A stretch of 64,000 nt of DNA from Nageia nagi (GCA_050084985.1 JBITNC010000002.1:11532001-11596000), one strand, 5' to 3'; shown: positions 35,401 to 45,605, counted from the stretch's first letter. Made by a program: numbers and translations. The notes: a model not told the origin generated them from the letters alone.

Positions 35401-35990
35401 GTCTATTCCTACATCTTTGAAAAGTCTCCCAGGATTCTTGGGGTTGATAGGCTATTATAGGAAATTTGTGAAGGATTATGGCAAGATTATAGCACCTATA
35501 ACCATGTTGTTGAATAAGAATGCATTCCATTGGTCTCCTCAAGTTGAGGCAACTTTCCTTAAGCTCAAGGAGGCGATGTGTACTACCCCAGTATTAGCAA
35601 TGCCAAATTTTTCTAAAATATTTATGATAGAAAGTGATGCTTGTGGAGTAGGAATCGAGGTAGTATTGAAGCAGAAGGGCATCCCTTGGCATTCACTAGT
35701 AGAGCACTCTCTAGTAAAAATTTGGGTAAATCCACTTATAAAAAAGAAATGCTTGCCATCATTCATGCAGTTTAATGTTGGAGACCATATCTCATTGGTT
35801 GCCATTTCATCATCCTCATAGATCATCATAGTTTGAAATTTTTCATTGAGCAATGCATTTCTATGGCCAAATAACAAAAATGGGTGACCAAACTACTGGG
35901 GTATGATTATGAGATAGTATACTGTAAAGGTAAGGAGAATGTGGTTTCCGATGTCTATCTAAAAATTTGAAGATCAAGTAGCATTGCAAG
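35400..35990 (+). pseudogene. Chromovirus C connection and RNase H
   Basis: The linker SLPGFLGLIGYYRKFVKDYG and VEATFLKLKEAMCTTPVLAM (35405-35600) leads to the RNase H start FMIESDACGVGIEVVLKQKG, where the first catalytic Asp of 'E.DAS..G.G.VL.Q' is kept (ESDAC). After 35685 the frame shifts; later pieces include KKCLPSFMQFN and VTKLLGYDYEIVYCKGKENV (about 35890-35940), which ends the domain before 'V.DALSR'. Confidence 0.85.
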
Positions 35991-36169
35991 CTCTTTCATC
36001 TCCTATTCTTCAATGGTTGGATAAAGTTAAACAAGAGTGGGAAGAGGATAGTTCCACTTAAGAATTGTTAAAATAGATCACTCAATACCCCATGAGTAAA
36101 CCACACCACACATGGCATGATGGTATTTTGAGATTCAAAGGTTGAATTTTGTTACCATCTCCTTCAAAA

Positions 36170-37330
36170 TGTAAATTAGAAATACTTGTCGAATTTCATT
36201 CCACACTTACATCAGGACATGATGGATTTTTGAAAACTTATAAGTGGGTGGCATGGTCATTCTATTGGATAGGTATGAAACTGGATATCAAGCATATGGT
36301 AGCTTGTGATGTGTGTTAATGATAAAAGGGTGAGATAGTGGGTACTCTGGGACTCCTTCAACCTCTTCCCATACCTAACCGTACATGGACCAATATCTCA
36401 ATGGATTTCATTGAACACCTTCCTAAATCCAATGGTAAATCAGTTATTCTAGTGGTGGTTGATCGGTTATCTACATATGCTCATTTTGGTACATTGGCTC
36501 ATCCCTACAAAGTAGTGATAGTGGCACAATTATTCCTAGATACAATTTTCAAACTACATGGCATGCCAAAGACGATTGTCAATGATCTTGATCCCACTTT
36601 TACAAGCCATTTTTGGCAAGAGCTTTTTAAGCTACAAGGTACCCAACTAAACATGAGCTAAGCATATCACCTGCAAACTGATGATCAGATTGAAATTGTC
36701 AACAAATGTTTGGAAACATATTTATGTTGTTTTGCTTCAACATAACCTGTGCATTGGGTATGATGGCTTCCCTTGGCTGAGTGGTGGTATAATACATCTT
36801 ATCATTCTACCAGCAAGATGATCCCCTATGAAGTAGTGTATGGTCAAGCTCCACTAATAGTCACCTCGTATGTTGTAGGTACCAATAAAGTTCAAGTATT
36901 TGACTCAGCTTTAGTTACTCAAGATGATATTTTTCATTTGCTCAAGGATAACCTTTAGATAGCCCAACATCATATGAAACAACAAGCTAATTAGCAACAT
37001 GTGGAAAGGGAGTTCCAGGTAGATCACATGGTCTTTCTGAGGTTGCAACCTTATCGCCAAAAATCCTTAAAAATAAAAGGCCCTTAAAAATTGGCCCCAA
37101 AGTTCTATGGTCCTTACAAGGTGTTACAATGCATTGGCCTAGCTGCATACAAACTGAAGCTACCTGTTTCTTCCAAGATTCACCTAGTGTTTCATGTCTC
37201 TTATCTCAAGAAAGTGGTTGGATTGAAGGTTTAGGTTCAGACATAATTACCTAAGTTGGCAAAGGATGGATCAATGGTAGTTGTACTTAAGGTAGTTCTG
37301 GATCAACGTTCATGGTAGCTTCATAATCAC
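36170..37330 (+). pseudogene. Chromovirus C integrase
   Basis: HHCC finger: HSTLTSGHDGFLKTYKWVAW and ACDVC at 36190-36318, with the last Cys replaced by a stop. Core: RTWTNISMDFIEHLPKSNGK (first Asp), PKTIVNDLDPTFTSHFWQEL (second Asp), then DDQIEIVNKCLETYL (Glu) in a neighbouring frame; all three catalytic acids are visible. PLAEWWYNTSYHSTSKMIPY ends the core. The C-terminal GPY/F region [20 protein letters not shown] and the [15 protein letters not shown] segment follow at 37105-37215. Stops and frame changes interrupt it. It would insert the cDNA into the genome. Confidence 0.9.
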
Positions 37331-37450
37331 TCCATCACAGAAGTCCTTGTACAATGGCAAGGAATGGCACCAGAAGATGCAACATGGAAAATACTTCAGG
37401 AAATACTTCATCAGCTGCAGCAACAACTTCCACACTTCAAGCTTTGAGGA
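37331..37450 (+). pseudogene. Chromovirus C chromodomain
   Basis: The translation SITEVLVQWQGMAPEDATWK (37332 on) followed by ILQEILHQL matches the chromodomain core '.EVLVQWKGL..EDATWE' found at the integrase C-terminus of plant chromoviruses, where it can bind modified histone tails and direct insertion. The segment upstream (ERSW-like, HNHSITE) is partly degenerate. The presence of this domain classifies the element. Confidence 0.85.
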
Positions 37451-37464
37451 AAAAGCTCAATCCC

Positions 37465-37477
37465 AAGAGGGGTGGCA
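37465..37477 (+). promoter_or_regulatory. Polypurine tract of chromovirus C
   Basis: AAGAGGGGTGGCA directly before the LTR start TGTTAGGA; typical gypsy PPT. Confidence 0.85.
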
Positions 37478-37873
37478 TGTTAGGATCCCACATCCTAACA
37501 TTTTAGTTTTAGTATTAGTATTTGATTAAATTATCGACCTATAATTGTGATTGTAAGGGTGAGGCTCGATTTTGCATTACTATTAGGGTTAGGGTTAGTT
37601 TATTATAAATAGATAAAAGTGTGTGGAGAAATGCATCTTGAACATTATTTTTTACTTTTGGAGTTGTAAGGAGGTAGCCCCCTCGAAGCGGCCTGTGATT
37701 TTGTTACTATTCAATAAAATCCTATCCTTATCTACTTATTGTTGCTATTTTGTGTTCTATTTATCAACATATGCTCTATTATTTCCATTGGATAGTTATC
37801 ATTTTCCTATTTCAAATCGATATTTGTTTCATTTTTGAAATATTTCTCTTTTCATAATTGTAGCATCGTAACA
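37478..37873 (+). repeat. 3' LTR of chromovirus C
   Basis: 396 bp, TGTTAGGATCCC to CATCGTAACA. It pairs with 31868-32272. It has the same TATA box and the same short AGGGTTAGGGTTAG motif. Confidence 0.92.
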
Positions 37874-38634
37874 GAATAATGCCTACTTTAACCTTCTTTC
37901 TTTGAAGTGTAAAGTGATTTTCTTCTCTTGTTGTTTTCCATTTCCTTTGTCTGAGATTTACTCCCTTATTGATTTCCTTTACTATTTGGATTTTTCTTGG
38001 AATTTTTATGTTGTTGCCTTTACCTCCCATCTTCTTCCAAATATTGAGTTTGCACACTCACTTGATCAAGATTAGTAGTATTAAATAATGTAGTGATTTT
38101 TTACAAATGATTATGTAATCCCCCAATATACTTCATCAAAACTTGAGGATATTTAAAAGAAATCTCAAGCAAAATTGTTTGTTTACAAAATTCTATAGTG
38201 TATTCTATAAGTTGTTTATTGTGATGACCCACTAAATAGAATTGATATCTTGATAAATTCTTAAACTCATCCCAAGAAGAGATAGGCGATTGGTTTTCAT
38301 ACTAGAGGGATTCAACATGACTTTCCCACGAAATCAATGCATGGCCATACAACTTCAATCTTGCAAAGGAAATATTTTGAACATCATCTAGAACACATTG
38401 AATTTGGAAATATAGCTCAAATTATTTCAACTCATTATTGAGTTTCTCAACATCTACATCTCCTCTAAAAGAAATAATTTCAACTTTTGCCTCTACTTTG
38501 AATGGTAATGAAGTGATGTTATGAGAAGTACCTCTAATATCTAGTATGCTCCCATTATTATCAAGTGTTTTAGGCTCCTCTTTGGACTATTTAACTTGTA
38601 GCATATCCATGATTTTAGCCATGTTACTTCCCAT
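37874..38634 (-). pseudogene. Chromovirus B gag
   Basis: A minus-strand ATG at 38632-38634 gives MGSNMAKIMDMLQVK. The gag core follows: VEIISFRGDVDVEKLNNELK, NISFARLKLYGHALISWESH, QSPISSWDEFKNLSRYQFYL, LIEYTIEFCKQTILLEISFK, PQVLMKYIGGLHNHL (38530-38060). This is the standard Retrotrans_gag order. A lysine-rich linker to 37874 is cut before any zinc knuckle by chromovirus C. Stops are few (about five). An alternative upstream start near 38820 would add about 60 residues of a helical, charged leader. Confidence 0.82.
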
Positions 38635-38809
38635 TGCAATAAATCTCCTCTCAAAATCAGAATCTATCATTCTGATCAATTATCTCTCTTGCAATTATCC
38701 ATGGAATTTGTTCTTCTAATCCTTCTTCTAATTTATGGATTAAAAGGATATAAATCCTCTCTTTAAGACTTACCTTGCATTTATAAGCCTCAATAAATCT
38801 ATTATTCAA

Positions 38810-38820
38810 CTTTGATACCA
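38810..38820 (-). promoter_or_regulatory. Primer-binding site of chromovirus B
   Basis: The minus strand reads TGGTATCAAAG, seven bases downstream of the LTR end, fixing the LTR at 38828-39553 as the 5' LTR. Confidence 0.8.
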
Positions 38821-38827
38821 TGTGATC

Positions 38828-39553
38828 TGTAATCACCAAAAGTTTATGTCTTACTTGGATCCTCAAATACAAATTTTACTAATTTTATTACCATATCCAA
38901 TCTTGCATATGTAATATTTCATAATACTAAGAATTAGAAATGAAATACAATAATAAAATTGCATACACACAAAATCAATGAAATAATAGAGATTTATATT
39001 GGTTCATCTTAAAATGAGAGTACATCCAATCTAATGGTGCTTTGAATTTCATTGGACAATGGACATTACAATAAGGAAAAAATATGAAGAGAATATTATC
39101 ATAGAATATTCTATGTAGATCTCCTTCCTACTTCTACAATATCTTAACCTTTAGAATAGCTTCAATGGAATTCCAAATATGTCAACAATAGTCTAGAATT
39201 ATGCCAATAGTAGTAACCACATCAAAACACATCAACAACCTTCATAAATGGATTCCAATAGAAGATATACATCCATGAACCAACAATGAACCACTTGAAC
39301 CATCGAAATGGCCTTCAAACAAACATGGTATCCAAAATAAACTTGATTGTTTAGTTTCCCCGATTCAACTATCTAACTCAACGACATCAATTCCCTACTA
39401 TCAGGCTTGCATAGCATCAAGGTTCTTCACTCTACTAATCCAACACACGAAATTTCCATAGTATGTTTGATTCCAAGTCTAGAGATCTTTGGTGCACAAA
39501 ACCTCTGCCCATGGTGATGATCAAACTTTTGAAATAACCTAGATTTTGGATCA
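38828..39553 (-). repeat. 5' LTR of chromovirus B
   Basis: 726 bp; the minus strand starts TGATCCAAAATCTAGG and ends TTGGTGATTACA. It pairs with 15987-16717 over its full length. Confidence 0.85.
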
Positions 39554-39848
39554 ATTACCATCATCTTCAAAAAATCATCATGTATTTTATGTTTCTTATC
39601 TTAAACAAGTACCAGGTGAAAATATTCAATCATAATCAAAGTTGTTGGAACTTGACAAAGAAGGGAGGATTGTGTGTGAATCAAAAGCTATATTGGATGA
39701 ATGCTCAATGAAGCTAAGCAACTCAAGAGTCAAGGAATTGCTACTCCTTCCTATCTAAGAAGGGGATGCAACTTAGAAAATGGATGCTACTTTGAAGGGT
39801 TTGCATATTTGTAAGCTTTGAGGATAAAGATTTTGACATGGAGGGATA
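39554..39848 (+). pseudogene. G1a integrase end and chromodomain
   Basis: Continues the G1a frame broken at 15986: SSKNHHVFYVSYLKQVPGEN, then SKLLELDKEGRIVCESKAIL and DECSMKLSNSRVKELL, with EGDAT and DATLKGLHICKL as a degenerate chromodomain tail. The matching sequence in G1b is 63640-63822. A purine stretch TGGAGGGATA (39839-39848) precedes the LTR and may be the PPT. Confidence 0.78.
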
Positions 39849-40150
39849 TGTTAAAATCTTTGTATAGTTACATTATCTATATTTAATTTCATTGACTCTA
39901 AACCTATCACATGGATATTCAATTATGGAGCAAAGAAATTAATGCATTACTAGAAATTCTTATAAAAATAGTGATATACCTATAATTATCATTTTGAATT
40001 CATTTATTAATTGGTATCTTCAATTACTTTGAAGATCACCTCCATAAAATAATAACAACTCTGAAGTGTCTTCATGATCGACTTTTGTTCTTCAATTATT
40101 TTGGATTTGACAAATGTACATGGTATTCTATTGTTAATATCTTGGTATTA
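39849..40150 (+). repeat. 3' LTR of G1a (truncated)
   Basis: Starts TGTTAAAATCTTTGTATAG; compare TGTTACGATCCTTGCATAAG in G1b at 55841. It shares TTAATTTCATTG, CATGGATATTC and GGATTTGACAAATGTACATG-type runs. Homology fades near 40150, so the last fifth is missing or very diverged. Confidence 0.72.
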
Positions 40151-41205
40151 GTTATTACACCAAGTTGATGAGGAGGAATAGCCCAATCTAACAAACAAAA
40201 ACTGAATCAAATAACTTTTGACATAAGGGAGACCTATGCATAAAACAAATAATTTTATTCCAAAGAATCAGAGTGGACAGCTATCTACTTTGCACATTTC
40301 CACGTTTTAATGTATATCACAGGAGTTGTGTAAGCTTGAAACTCATAAAAGCATACCCTGTACCCCACATGAATATGAATTTGATTGACATACTACTTGA
40401 AACTTTGACCATCTCCATAGGCGAACCTTTCTCGTATCAGGCGCATGAATGTAGAGCACATTGCTGCATGTCCCAAAACAAAAAGAAATCCGTATCTGCT
40501 TTATTTGACCAGGCCGCCTTCACCCACACGGAAGAAGGCGCATCATCGACAAAACAAAATAAAAGAAACGTACGGGACAATTACTCCACCACCTATAATC
40601 GCGTTTATTCCAAAGAAGCCGATTGTCATTCAGTTGCAAAGCCCAGGGAGAATCGAACCAGGTACCTCTTCTTTCTCTCAACTCATATCTCTGTAGATAA
40701 CTGTAAATTTTAATCTTATTAACGCTGTAAATCTTATTTACGCTGATTTTTTAATAACATTTTACAAGATTTATCATTGCAATTATAATTATTATTATTT
40801 TAGGAAAACTACTTGTAGTAAATTTAGGTTAATAATTTGATGGGATAAGTTTCTTATTTCTATTTTATATTCGGCTACATCATGATTTGTGTAAGTTAAT
40901 TTTGTCTCTTCCATATGTTGGTAGTAAGATGTAGAATCACTAGGAATGGCCAAAATATATTTGAAAGAAATCCAATTAATACAAAATTATATTTTCTCCA
41001 GCAAGCTAAAGGTTCAATAAGTATGTGTCAGCTTTACTAATGATATAAAAGCCTCATAGTAAACGGCAGCTCCTGTGAAAATTACATGCATTAACGAGCC
41101 TGATTCTCAAAGTCTATACCCATAGATAGCCCTTATCCATAGATAGCCCTTATTATCATTAGAGGGAGCAATTCGTTTACTACATAGTGCATTGTATTAT
41201 AAGAT
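40151..41205. repeat. Unassigned segment, paralogous to 54130-55260
   Basis: Colinear with 54130-55260 from about 40590 on (shared runs include GAATCGAACCAGGTA, TTATATTCGGCTACATCATGAT, AGTAAGATGTAGAATCAC, TAAGTATGTGTCAGCT, CATAGTGCATTGTATTA). About 260 bp present in the other copy (54480-54740) is missing here. The left part (40280-40640) is GC-richer and open in two frames, but the proteins resemble nothing I know. The motif GAATCGAACC is an antisense tRNA B-box (GGTTCGATTC). A 17-bp CATAGATAGCCCTTATC is tandemly duplicated near 41118-41155. Nature unknown. Confidence 0.6.
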
Positions 41206-41524
41206 TATGGGAAATTTGTAGCATTCTTGACAATATTAACCAAAAAATATTCCTTCACATGGTTGGAAATAGTTATGACAACATTCATCAAATTCAAATA
41301 CGTTGTGTGCTCCACATTCTTTCTAGTTCGCACTTCAAGGAAACTTTTATGATAGTGGGAAATGAAATTAGTGTTGTATTAATGCAAGAGGGCAACCCCT
41401 TGGTATTTGAAGATAAATATTAATTAGGAAGAAGCTTATGCAGATTTAGGTGACTATTGCACGAAAGTAGTTAAGGTGTAGATCAGCCAAAAAAAAATTG
41501 AAGTGTTGGATTTTTTTTTTTTGA

Positions 41525-41595
41525 GTGATAAGCAAGATTCGAAGTTGTGTCAATGGGTTTTCAATCTTATGTCCTAACCACTATACCATCATACC
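41525..41595 (-). pseudogene. tRNA-like unit 1
   Basis: On the minus strand it has an A-box-like TGGTATAGTGGTTAGG and a B-box AGTTCGAATCT. The spacing equals that of plant tRNA-Gln, 33 nucleotides from GGACAT to the B-box end. The T stem pairs in four of five positions and the acceptor in about five of seven. The anticodon stem does not pair, so it is not a functional tRNA. Confidence 0.5.
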
Positions 41596-41636
41596 ATTCA
41601 TAAAAAAAATTTAAATGTTAGATATATTTTTTTTAA

Positions 41637-41707
41637 GTGATAAGCAAGATTCAAACTTGTGTCAATGGGTTTTCAATCTAATATCCTAACCATTATACCA
41701 TCATACC
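41637..41707 (-). pseudogene. tRNA-like unit 2
   Basis: A second copy of the same 71-bp unit, 112 bp downstream, with a few substitutions (AGTTTGAATCT in place of AGTTCGAATCT). An eight-A tract follows on the minus strand. Confidence 0.5.
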
Positions 41708-43239
41708 ATTCATCAAAACCTTTATCAACCAATAGAATTAATGGTTGGAAGTTAACTATCACACATAAGTAATCATTGTTCTCAACGACAACACAAGTAA
41801 CAAATAACTCCAACAATGAGAAAGAAATGATAACTATTCTACATGAGATCCAAAAATTTAGAACTTACTTGATGTGAAGATGCTTCACAATCAGAATGGA
41901 CTACAACAACCTAAGACACTTCCTAGAGAAATACCTCTCTTGTATGGAGTAACATAAGTGGGTTATCTTAATTCTTGACTATGACTTTGAGATCCATTAC
42001 AAAAAATAAGAGAGAAATTTGTGGCAGATGTGCTATCTAGAATGCATGAGGAACATGGATCTTTGCGTGCAATATCATCTCTAGATCTAACATGGATAGA
42101 ACAAAATAAAAAGGAATAGAAAGAAGATCCAACTATAATATTCATCATTCAACAACTAAGCAATAGTGGTGAGGAACCCAAGGGTTTTGAATGGCAAAAT
42201 GGGATTCTCATATTTAAAATAGAATATATTTGAAAAAAAAAATTCAAATGCAAAAAAAATTCTTTAGGAATTATGTGGATCCCCTTTTGAAAGATGCTTA
42301 AGATTCTTCAAAACTGACCATATAGTGAGGCAATTATTTTATTAGGAACAACTAAAATAGGATGTAAAGAAATTTATGGAAGAATACATGTGAAGTGTAC
42401 CAAAGAAACAAGGAAGAAACTTTTAAAACCTCTTGACTATTGTAATCATTACCCATCTTAAATAAACAATGGTTAAATAATTTAATGAATCTTATTAAAG
42501 GGTTGCTAAAATAAAAAATAAAGACAATATCCAAATATGCACATTTTCATGCACTTCAACCCTTCATAATAAGCAAAGTGTTTAAGATCTTCCAAGATCA
42601 ACTCTTTTGCCTACAAAGTATACGAGAATGTATTATGAGTGATAGAAATTTTAATATTCACAATGAATTTGGAAAGGTGCTTTCTTAGTTTAGTAGGATC
42701 AAGTTGAATATAAATTCTACTACCCATCCTTAATCAAATGACAAAGGAGAAATAGTCAACATATATTTGGAAATGTACTTAAGATGTTTTGTATTTGATA
42801 TATAAGAATAGTGGGTTAAATAGCTTCCCATTGAAAAGTAGAGGTACAACACACCATACCATTTTAGCATTAAGATGTCCCCCTATAAGGCTCTCTATAG
42901 GAAAAAACCTCCTCTATGGTTCAATTACTTTTTGTAATTAGAAAAGGTCAATGAAGTGGGTAACACTATATGAAAAGGATCCTTCAGAGGTGATTCTAAA
43001 TACTTGCCATAATAATTTATCGATGGTTATTCTCCCTCCATCTAAGTCGATGTTGCTAAAAGTTAGAATTCTATGGCAACGATTCATAAACCTCCTATGT
43101 ACGGTCCTGTAAATTGCCACCTAAGTTTCAAATGCAACAATTAAAAAGCACCCTCTTAAGCTATAAGGGGATAATTTTAAACCACCACATTAGTATTTAA
43201 AGGGATAGTTTTAAACCACTTTTAAAACAAGAATAGATA

Positions 43240-43307
43240 TAGTCTGGAAGCATAATTGTATGATGTTTTCTATACATAAAACATCATACAATGATGCTTC
43301 TAGACTA
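43240..43307. repeat. 30-bp inverted repeat (hairpin) in the CACTA element
   Basis: Arms 43240-43269 and 43278-43307 match at 28 of 30 positions, with the 8-base loop CTATACAT. The transcript would fold into a nearly perfect stem. It lies just inside the left subterminal region. Confidence 0.92.
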
Positions 43308-43494
43308 CGTCATCCTTACTTGCATGAGGTTCACCTCTAAGGTAAATCATAATGTATGTTAGCCTTGGGTTCTCGAAGGATGACCTAGTGGAACTGACCA
43401 AGAAACACATAATCTCTTAGCTTACTCATCCTAGTCTAGGACTAGCGATACCCAAAGGAACGTCGAACCAAACCTCTATAATAACCAAGTCCAT

Positions 43495-43775
43495 GGATAT
43501 GAAATGATCCAAGTGCATCATATGATATGAAATTATCTAAATGCACTAAAATATGATACAAAATAATTAAGTGCACCATATGATATGAAATAATCTATAT
43601 ACACCAATATATGATATGAAATTATCCAAGTACACCATATGGTTTGAAACAATATAACTGTACCATATGAAATGAAATAATCTAAATACACCATATGATA
43701 TGAAAATGATATAACTTCACCATATGATATGAAATGAATCAAGTGCACCAAATGATCTAAAATGATACAACTATA
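43495..43775. repeat. Minisatellite, ~33-bp degenerate units
   Basis: About eight degenerate units built on CACCATATGATATGAAAT(A/G)AT with linkers such as CAAGTG. Some units have indels. Confidence 0.75.
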
Positions 43776-43906
43776 CCTTATTTTCAACATGCATCTTCCC
43801 CATCTTGCATACATGTCTATCAAGCTTTATGGATAGTTTATCAATGAAGTTGAAAGCTTCCTCAAGATAGCCTCCTCAACCAAGAAGGTAAATAATGTGT
43901 ATAATC

Positions 43907-44720
43907 ATTCATCCCAACAATAATGAAATAAGAGTCACTCATGCTATTAAAGTATTTACAACCCTCATCCACTAGATTTGCATGGCTATATGCAAGTAGA
44001 ACACATAAAAAGGTTGTGTTAGAAGAATTAATTCGTATAATGATTCATCCCAAGAATAATGCAATAAGAGTCACTCATGCTATTAAAGTATTTACAATCC
44101 TCATCCACTAGATTTGCATGGCTATATGCAAGTAGAACACATAAAAAGGTTATGTTAGAAGAATTAATTCATATAATGATTCATCCCAAGAATAATGCAA
44201 TAAGAGTCACTCATGCTATTAAAGTATTTACAACCCTCATCCGCTAGATTTGCATGGCTACATGCAACTAGAATACATAAAAATAAAAAAAAATTATACT
44301 AGAAGATCAACAATGGATATAATGATTCATCCCAGGAATAATGCAATAAGAGTCACTCATTATATTAAAGTATTTACAATCCTCATCCACTAGACTTGCA
44401 TGTTTGCATGCAAGTATAACACATACAAAGGTTATGTTAGAAGCAAAAATGCATATAATGATTCATCCCATGAACAATGCAATAAGATTCATTCATGATA
44501 TTAAAGTATTTACGATTGTCATCCACTAAACTTGCATGGTTGCATGCAAGTAGAACATATACAAAGGTTATGCTAGAATATCAACAATGCATATAATGAT
44601 TCATTATAGGAATAATGCAATAAGAGTCACTCATGTTATTAAAATATTTACAACCATCAACCACTAAATTTGCATGGATGCATGCAAGTGGAACACATAC
44701 AAAGGTTATGATATTAGGGC
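43907..44720. repeat. Tandem array, ~136-bp units (six copies)
   Basis: The motif ATTCATCCC (or ATTCATTAT) recurs at about 43907, 44043, 44179, 44326, 44461 and 44599. Each unit carries GAATAATGCAATAAGAGTC, ATTAAAGTATTTACAA and GCATGGCTATATGCAAGTAG. The third-to-fourth spacing is longer (147) because of an A-rich expansion. Confidence 0.92.
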
Positions 44721-45419
44721 ACTTGGAAAGTTATCAAATATTTTGAGTTTACAAAGGTGAGGGAATAGAGGAGAGTCATATTTTAGAAAACCTATTTTGT
44801 ATGTATCCTACAATCATTGCAGACCATGAAACTATATTTGCATTATGCATCTTGTCAAACAATTTTTGGGCCTTGTGTATTCTTCCACATTTTGCATACA
44901 TATCTTAGAGCCTTTTTCAGAAAGTCCATTTTTTGTGTATCTTGTGGTCATCATTGTAATCAATGTAGTTTATGAAACTATATTTGCATCATATATCTTG
45001 TCAAATAATTACCATACCTTGTGTATCTCTTCCACATTTTGCATACATGTCTAGAAAGCATGTAAAGCCTTTTCAGAAAACACATTTTGTGCATATGGTG
45101 TATTTGGATCATTTCATATCTTTTGAGCTCCCTTTTCTAAAATCATATGATTTTTATAAAGTTGGTATATTAAACTCCAAATTGTTATATCAAGCACCTC
45201 CTTTGGTTCAATGGTGGTCTAATTGTACAAACATAAAAATGTAGTTTGTCACTTTTTGATAGGTTTGTTACAATAATCACATCAATTTTTGGGTTCCATT
45301 TTTGGATATGAAGATTATGCAATGTAGATGGAACATAAGCACAAATATAAGCACAATAAGATTCAAATATACTATACAATGCTCAAATGATCAAGAATAC
45401 CTATATGGTCAAGAATTAC

Positions 45420-45605
45420 ACAATTATACTGAAATGATTTAAATATACTCTACAATTTTAATTATGCTCAAATGATTCGAATATACTCTATAGTTTTAAT
45501 TATGCTCAAATGATTTAAATATGCTCTACAAATTCAATTATGCTCAAATGATTCAAATATGCTCTACAATTTCAATTATGCTCAAATGATTCAATTATGC
45601 TCTAT
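45420..45605. repeat. Minisatellite, 38-bp units
   Basis: ATTATGCTCAAATGATTC recurs at 45461, 45499, 45537 and 45575, alternating with ATATGCTCTACAATTTCA; about five units. Confidence 0.92.

Larger units (their letters stand above)
31868..37873 (+). mobile_element. Chromovirus C, near-complete Ty3/gypsy element
   Basis: About 6.0 kb, plus strand, with both LTRs, PBS, gag-pol in the standard order (gag, PR, RT, RH, IN, chromodomain) and PPT. The gag start to mid-RT shares one reading frame, interrupted by point stops. Frame changes occur in RT (about 35065) and RNase H. It is the best preserved element in the window, and the two LTRs agree at roughly nine positions in ten by eye. The flanks GGATA (31863-31867) and GAATA (37874-37878) could be a TSD with one change. 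Left and right flanks belong to different elements (copia D and chromovirus B gag), so the target was already rearranged. Confidence 0.88.
15987..39553 (-). mobile_element. Chromovirus B, full extent including nested insertions
   Basis: Two homologous LTRs of 731 and 726 bp lie in the same orientation at 15987-16717 and 38828-39553. PBS and gag are next to the right LTR; integrase and a PPT-like tract are next to the left one. Outside both, G1a is continuous: 15960-15986 and 39554-39600 join to give the sequence found unbroken in G1b at 63600-63670. This identifies a single insertion event now 23.6 kb long. Its middle, from integrase to gag, is replaced by Tat, copia D and chromovirus C. A clean TSD is not visible (flanks TAATT and ATTAC; ATTAC also occurs at 15977-15981). 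Confidence 0.82.
41450..41815 (-). mobile_element. tRNA-derived dimer insertion (SINE-like) in G1c
   Basis: About 365 bp present in G1c but absent from the same site of G1b (62245). It contains two 71-bp tRNA-like units on the minus strand, at 41525-41595 and 41637-41707 (112-bp period), each followed by an A-rich tract (12 A after the first). No clean TSD was found. The architecture, tRNA-like heads plus A tracts, suggests a SINE or retroposed tRNA pseudogenes. Confidence 0.5.
41206..42960 (+). pseudogene. G1c pol fragment (RT end, RNase H, integrase start)
   Basis: Colinear with 61985-62970 of G1b, interrupted at 41450-41815. It starts at IAAFLTILTKN-like sequence (GCATTCTTGACAATATTAACC) in the RT-RNase H linker. 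It continues through FKETFMIVGNEISVVLMQEG (first RNase H strand), a FVADVLSRMHEEHGSL segment (42015-42065) and the integrase region to 42960. The upstream half of the element is absent; the break at 41205 joins it to the unassigned segment. The copy is about as degraded as G1b. Confidence 0.78.

Noticed and set aside
37812-38057. An 81-codon minus-strand frame with CYNY resembling a zinc knuckle.
   Set aside because: The CYNY part is encoded by the LTR of chromovirus C, which only happens to stay in frame with the gag of chromovirus B.
40640-40665. tRNA gene on the minus strand suggested by GGTTCGATTC.
   Set aside because: Only the B-box fits. T-stem, anticodon arm and A-box are absent, so a functional tRNA is excluded.
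40273-40713. Open frame of 146 codons on the plus strand, possible host gene.
   Set aside because: No known domain, no start context, a second overlapping frame equally open, and the paralogous region 54130-54420 does not keep either frame. GC-richer composition explains the lack of stops.
41525-41707. Two functional tRNA genes.
   Set aside because: The anticodon stems do not pair, acceptor stems have mismatches, and both are followed by A tracts; they are retroposed or SINE-type relics.
43907-44720. Regularly spaced repeats resembling a CRISPR array.
   Set aside because: Units of ~136 bp are repeated almost whole, without unique spacers, inside a plant CACTA transposon; it is a tandem array.
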